Shown: piece after piece, positions 59,917 to 64,000 of the stretch
How positions within the stretch are numbered: the stretch's first letter is position 1
Layout of the letters: each line of letters starts with the position of its first letter
Assembly: GCA_947623455.1 (NCBI GenBank)
Contig: OX392528.1
Location: forward strand, 57,430,322 to 57,494,321
Length of the DNA stretch: 64,000 nucleotides
Origin: Mimachlamys varia
Lineage: Eukaryota; Mollusca; Bivalvia; Pectinida; Pectinidae
Direction: 5' to 3'
Made by a program: the position numbers and the translations under genes
The notes under the pieces: model-generated
The model's database searches: none
Told to the model about the DNA's origin: nothing
What the model saw: only the letters and a program-made list of their open reading frames with translations

Positions 59917-60091
59917 CGCGTGAAATTTGTACTTACGTACACTCGTAAGTATTAACGAACACGTAACTACGGGAAAACTTACATACGGTTTTGTGAAACG
60001 CTCATTACGTAACTTACGAACGGGGACTTACGTACATGTAAGTAGATACACCCGGGTGTAAGTTACACCCTGTTCGTGAAACGGTACCCAG
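59917..60091. mobile_element. Element ends with GTTTCAC/GTGAAAC and GTAACTTACG motifs
   Basis: TTTTGTGAAACGCTCATTAC, GTAACTTACGAACGGGG and GTAAGTTACACCC lead to TTCGTGAAACGGTACCCA at about 60074-60091. The 15 bases GTGAAACGGTACCCA are shared exactly with 13626-13640. Several internal ACTTACGT / ACGTAAGT palindromes suggest a small palindromic transposon. The 22-bp satellite starts at the next base. Confidence 0.6.
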
Positions 60092-60339
60092 ATGTATAGG
60101 AGGTGTATACCAGATGTATAGGGGTGTATACCAGATGTATAGGTGGTGTATACCAGATGTATAGGGGGTGTATACTAGATATATAAGGGGTGTATACCCG
60201 ATGTATAGGAAGTTTATACCAGATGTATAGGTGGCGTATACCAGATGTATAGGGGGGTGTATACTAGCTATATAAGGGGTGTATATCCGATGTATAGGAG
60301 GTTTATACCAGATGTATAGGGGGCGTATACCAGATGTAT
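60092..60339. repeat. 22-bp satellite, left part
   Basis: The unit is CCAGATGTATAGGAGG plus TGTATA with many single-base variants and 1-bp length differences. Interrupted at 60339 by the LINE insertion. Confidence 0.95.
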
Positions 60340-62410
60340 TAAATTTCTTTTGATAGAGTTTGGCATACAGGTCTTATACATAAGCTTCAATCGTATGGTA
60401 TTGGGGGGAATTTACTTCTATGGTTTAAAAATTATTTATTTGATAGAATGCAAAGAGTTACTACTGAAGGCTACTTTTCACAGTTCAAAGGTGTAAATGC
60501 GGGTATACCTCAAGGATCTGTTCTTGGGCCACTTTTATTCTTAATATATATTAATGATATAACTGAAAATATTTCTACTAACATAAAGCTTTTTGCAGAT
60601 GACACCTCCCTATATGTGATCATTGATGATAATCCAGCTCAGGCAGCACAAGCTCTCACTGATGATCTTGATAATATTAATGACTGGGCAAACCTATGGG
60701 ACATAAAGTTTAATCCACTTAAAACAAAATCTGTTGTATTTTCCAGGGAAAAAAAACCCTGTACATCCTCCAATATCTTTCCAGAATAATGTTATCAGTG
60801 ACGCACCCTCACACAAACACTTAGGTCTTATACTCAAAGATGATGCTACATGGAACCAACATAATTATACAGTTTATTTATGAAAAAGCTTCCAATAGAC
60901 TTAACATCCTTCGTTATATTAAAACTAAAGTTGACCGAAAAACATTAATTAAAATATATACTTCATTTATTAGACCTATCTTAGAATACGCAGATATAGT
61001 ATGGGATAATTGTTCTTTGCAATCAAGCGACTTGTTAGAATCTGTTCAATTGGAAGCTGCTAAAATTATAACCGGTCTTCGTTCTGGAACATCTCACAAT
61101 AAACTTTATAACGAACTCGAATGGGAAACCCTTGCAGAAAGACGACACAAACATAAACTTATAATGATGTATAAAATTTTTCACGGTATAGCACCTCATT
61201 ACTTACAAGAAACCATTAATTCTTTCATGAACATTCAAAATAACAACCCTCACTCATTTAGACGAATAAGACACTTCAATCCACCTCTCTGCAGAACAAA
61301 TAATTCTTTTGATAGCTTTTTCCCTATATGTGCCGTACGGTTAATAATATGGATATTACATTGTTAAATGCTCCATCACTTTCTAGTTTTAAAAGATCTT
61401 TAATAAATAAATTTACTACAAATATAACTTCTTCAATTTTTAAATTAGAAAGGGACAGAAGGGCCAATATTGTTCTATGTCAACTTAGAAATGAGTGCAG
61501 TGACCTCAATTTTGACTTACATAAAGATCACTTATTAGCCAGTCCAGCATGTTCATGTTCTTTTAATTTTGAAACTGTAACCCACTATTTTTTGAATTGC
61601 CCCGTGTATAATGAACAGAGACATACTCTTTTGGCTTCTTTAAATAATTATGGTAATCATAATCATCTAAATATACATACTTTCCTTCATGGATGCCCTT
61701 TCTGTGATGAAGATGTAAACAGGCAAATTTTAAAAGATGTCTTAAATTTCATTGGTAAATCTAAACGCTTCAAACTTTATTACTTATGATATGTATCATG
61801 AAGGCATGTACATGTACATTTAACTATTTAAAAAATTATAATTTTTTCCACCAATAGCATAACAGTATGGCTAACTCATGGATGAGTCCTAAATTGAATA
61901 GTATCTTATAGTTTTAGTAAACTCTCTAATATTGATTTCTCTGTATAAATTAATTAAACTACATTTATAATATTTATGTTGGGCAGTCCAATTTACAAAT
62001 GACCTGTGCAGTATATATACTTGCACATGGACTTTTGGTCAGGTATTTTAGCTGTTTAGTTATTATGTGTATATTCATACAATATAAATGTTTGTATATA
62101 ACATTATTTATGTTCATCAATGTTATAGAGAGTAATGTACTGTGCTTGTGTTGTGTATTGTGTAATTGTACAATGTGTTGTGCTTGTATTTGTCAACATT
62201 TACTAGTTATCTCCCTTGCTAATTTTATTTGTTTTGTGTTTATACAAAATTAATTTTCATTTCACATTATTTTTCTTAATTGATTTTATAAACTAAATTA
62301 CTGTTTTTTTCGGCCACCTATGGAGAGAATTTATATAGGCTTCTGCCTGTTATTCCATCAAATTGACGTATGAACATCTTTGTCAATAAAATTTATTGAA
62401 ATGAAATGAA
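60340..62410 (+). mobile_element. 5'-truncated non-LTR retrotransposon inserted in the satellite
   Basis: ATGTAT occurs on both sides (60334-60339 and 62411-62416); removing the insert and one copy rejoins ACCAGATGTATAGG, so it is the apparent target site duplication. The 3' end has AATAAAATTTATTG and a GAAAT tail repeat. The 5' end begins within the RT domain. A 3' UTR of about 620 bp follows the last stop. Confidence 0.92.
60343..61789 (+). pseudogene. LINE ORF2 remnant: RT plus C-terminal Cys/His domain
   Basis: The coding frame opens at 60343 with ISFDRVWHTGLIHKLQSYG, then NAGIPQGSVLGPLLFLIYIN and KLFADDTSLY, with the catalytic FADD at 60592. A frameshift in the A8 run near 60755 moves the frame to HKHLGLIL, and another near 60870 to ASNRLNILRYIK and RPILEYADIVWDN. 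A third near 61325 leads to NNMDITLLNAPSLSSFKRSL. The C-terminus has CSCSFNFETVTHYFLNCPVY, a CxC...H...C pattern typical of Jockey/CR1-group ORF2 ends, and stops at 61789. The endonuclease and RT N-terminus are missing by 5' truncation. Inactive but not old. Confidence 0.9.
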
Positions 62411-63893
62411 ATGTATAGGATGTGTATACCAGATGTATAGGAGGTGTTTACCAGATGTATAGGAGGTGTATACCAGATGTATAGGAGGTGTATACCAGAA
62501 ATAAAGGAGGTGTATACGAGATGTATAGGGGGTATATACCAGATGTATAGGGGGTGTATACGAGATGTATAAGAGGTATATACCAGATGTATAGGAGGTG
62601 TATAACAGATGTATAGGAGGTGCATACCACATGTATAGGAGGTGTATACCAGATGTATAGGAGATGTATACCAGATTTATAGGAGGTGTATACCAGATGT
62701 ATAGGAGGTGTATACCAGATGTATAGGGTGTATACCAGATGTATAGGAGGTGTATACCAGATGTATAAGGGGTATATACCAGATATATAGGGGGTGTATA
62801 CCAGATGTATAGGAGGTGTATACCAGATGTATAGGGGTGTATACCAGATATATAGGGGGTGTATACCAGATGTATAGGGGATGTATACCAGATGTATAGG
62901 AGGTGTATACCAGATGTATAGGAGGTGTATACCAGATATATAGGGTGTGTATACCAGATGTATAGGAGGTGTATACCAGATGTATAGGGGGTGTATACGA
63001 GATGTATAGGGGGTATATACCAGATGTATAGGGGGTGTATACGAGATGTATAGGAGGTATATACCAGATATATAGGGGGTGTATACCAGATGTATAGGAG
63101 GTGCATACCAGATGTATAGGAGGTGTATACCAGATGTATAGGAGGTGTATACCAGATGTATAGGGTGTATACCAGATGTATAGGAGGTGTATACCAGATG
63201 TATAGGAGGTGTATAGCAGATGTATAGGAGGTGTATACCAGATGTATAGGAGGTGTATACCAGATATATAGGGTGTGTATACCAGATGTATAGGAGGTGT
63301 ATACCAGATGTATAGGAGGTGTATACGAGATGTATAGGGGGTATATACCAGATGTATAGGAGGTGTATACCAGATGTATAGGAGGCGCATACCAGATGTA
63401 TAGGAGGTGTATACCAGATATATAGGGGGTGTATACGAGATGTATAGGAGGTATATACCAGATATATAGGGGGTGTATACCAGATGTATAGGAGGCGCAT
63501 ACCAGATGTATAGGAGGTGTATACCAGATGTATAGGAGGTGTATACCAGATATATAGGGTGTATACCAGATGTATAGGAGGTGTATACCAGATATATAGG
63601 AGGTGTATACCAGATGTATAGGGTGTATACCAGATGTATAGGAGGTGTATACCAGATGTTTAGGGGTGTATACCAGATGTATAGGAGGTGTATACCAGAT
63701 GTATAGGGGTGTATACCAGATATAAAGGAGGTGTATACCAGATGTATAGGGAGTGTATACCAGATGTATAGGAAGTGTATACCAGATGTATATGAGGTAC
63801 ATAATTTGATATAAACGAGGTGTATACCAGATGTATAGGAGTTACATACCTGATATATTTGGGGCGTATAACAGATGTATTGAAGGTACATAA
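62411..63893. repeat. 22-bp satellite, right part, about 67 copies
   Basis: Continues the CCAGATGTATAGGAGG plus TGTATA unit after the LINE. The minus strand has no stop in the unit, and 3 x 22 = 66 bp gives a 22-residue periodicity, so frames of 350-469 codons (YTSGIHLLYIW repeats) are open by chance. Units diverge toward 63893. Confidence 0.96.
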
Positions 63894-64000
63894 TTTACAA
63901 TTCAAATATTACATTTGTATGCATATTGTATCAATATGGAATTGATTGAATTGGTCCACTTTTTATTCTTTTTTTTTTCAAAGGTTGATTCCCAAACAGA
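63894..64000. other. AT-rich right edge
   Basis: Unique sequence after the satellite; nothing recognised before the window ends. Confidence 0.4.

Noticed and set aside
62393..63802. Minus-strand frames of 350-469 codons rich in YTSGIHLLYIW
   Set aside because: They lie wholly in the 22-bp satellite, are open in all three minus frames, and reflect a stop-free unit.

Overview
The window looks like non-coding, AT-rich chromosomal DNA from an animal. It has no operons and no long intact open reading frames. It does hold spliced-gene signals, tRNA-derived SINEs, decayed LINE, Gypsy and Penelope-like copies, a Harbinger/ISL2EU-type transposase with a SWIM zinc finger, TA-flanked MITEs and many minisatellites. 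This combination fits a marine invertebrate, most likely a mollusc such as a bivalve. That assignment is inference; no host gene that names the species was recognised.

Layout. 1-5830 is the right end of a 26-bp satellite that continues off the left edge and carries higher-order (7-mer and 15-mer) duplications. 6.6-7.1 kb is a three-copy 162-bp repeat. 7.2-9.1 kb holds an inverted pair of about 130 bp, a minus-strand SINE and an irregular CGATA-rich array; a reverse-complement array of the same type lies at 13.25-13.6 kb. Between the two arrays is the best host-gene candidate: a two-exon minus-strand gene (12516-13240) with matched splice sites. 13.6-15.1 kb has a foldback element, two small ORFs, a Penelope-like fragment and a perfect 68-bp palindrome. 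19.8-21.2 kb is a collapsed Gypsy LTR element. 25.8-29.7 kb is bounded by inverted arms of about 180 bp and contains a dead L2-like LINE. 30.9-36.4 kb has a 160-bp foldback, a second SINE type, a Penelope-like fragment and a MITE. 36.5-37.3 kb is a 36-bp minisatellite. 37.7-40.2 kb has two more Penelope-like fragments. 41.3-42.2 kb may hold the last exons of a plus-strand gene.

The right half starts with a broken DDE_Tnp_4/SWIM transposase (44.8-46.4 kb) followed by a 940-bp TA-flanked TIR element. Minisatellites of 28 bp (53 kb), 15 bp (55.6-56.1 kb) and 21/22 bp (58.4-59.7 kb) follow. The last 4 kb is a 22-bp satellite split by a 5'-truncated non-LTR retrotransposon; removing the insert and one copy of its apparent target duplication restores the satellite register.

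The long apparent proteins over the 36-, 15- and 22-bp arrays are by-products of stop-free repeats, not genes. No functional tRNA or rRNA gene, CRISPR array or prokaryotic operon was seen. The most interesting items are the spliced minus-strand gene, the inverted-arm structure around the L2 LINE, the repeated GTGAAACGGTACCCA element ends next to arrays, and the TIR element with same-direction subterminal motif clusters.
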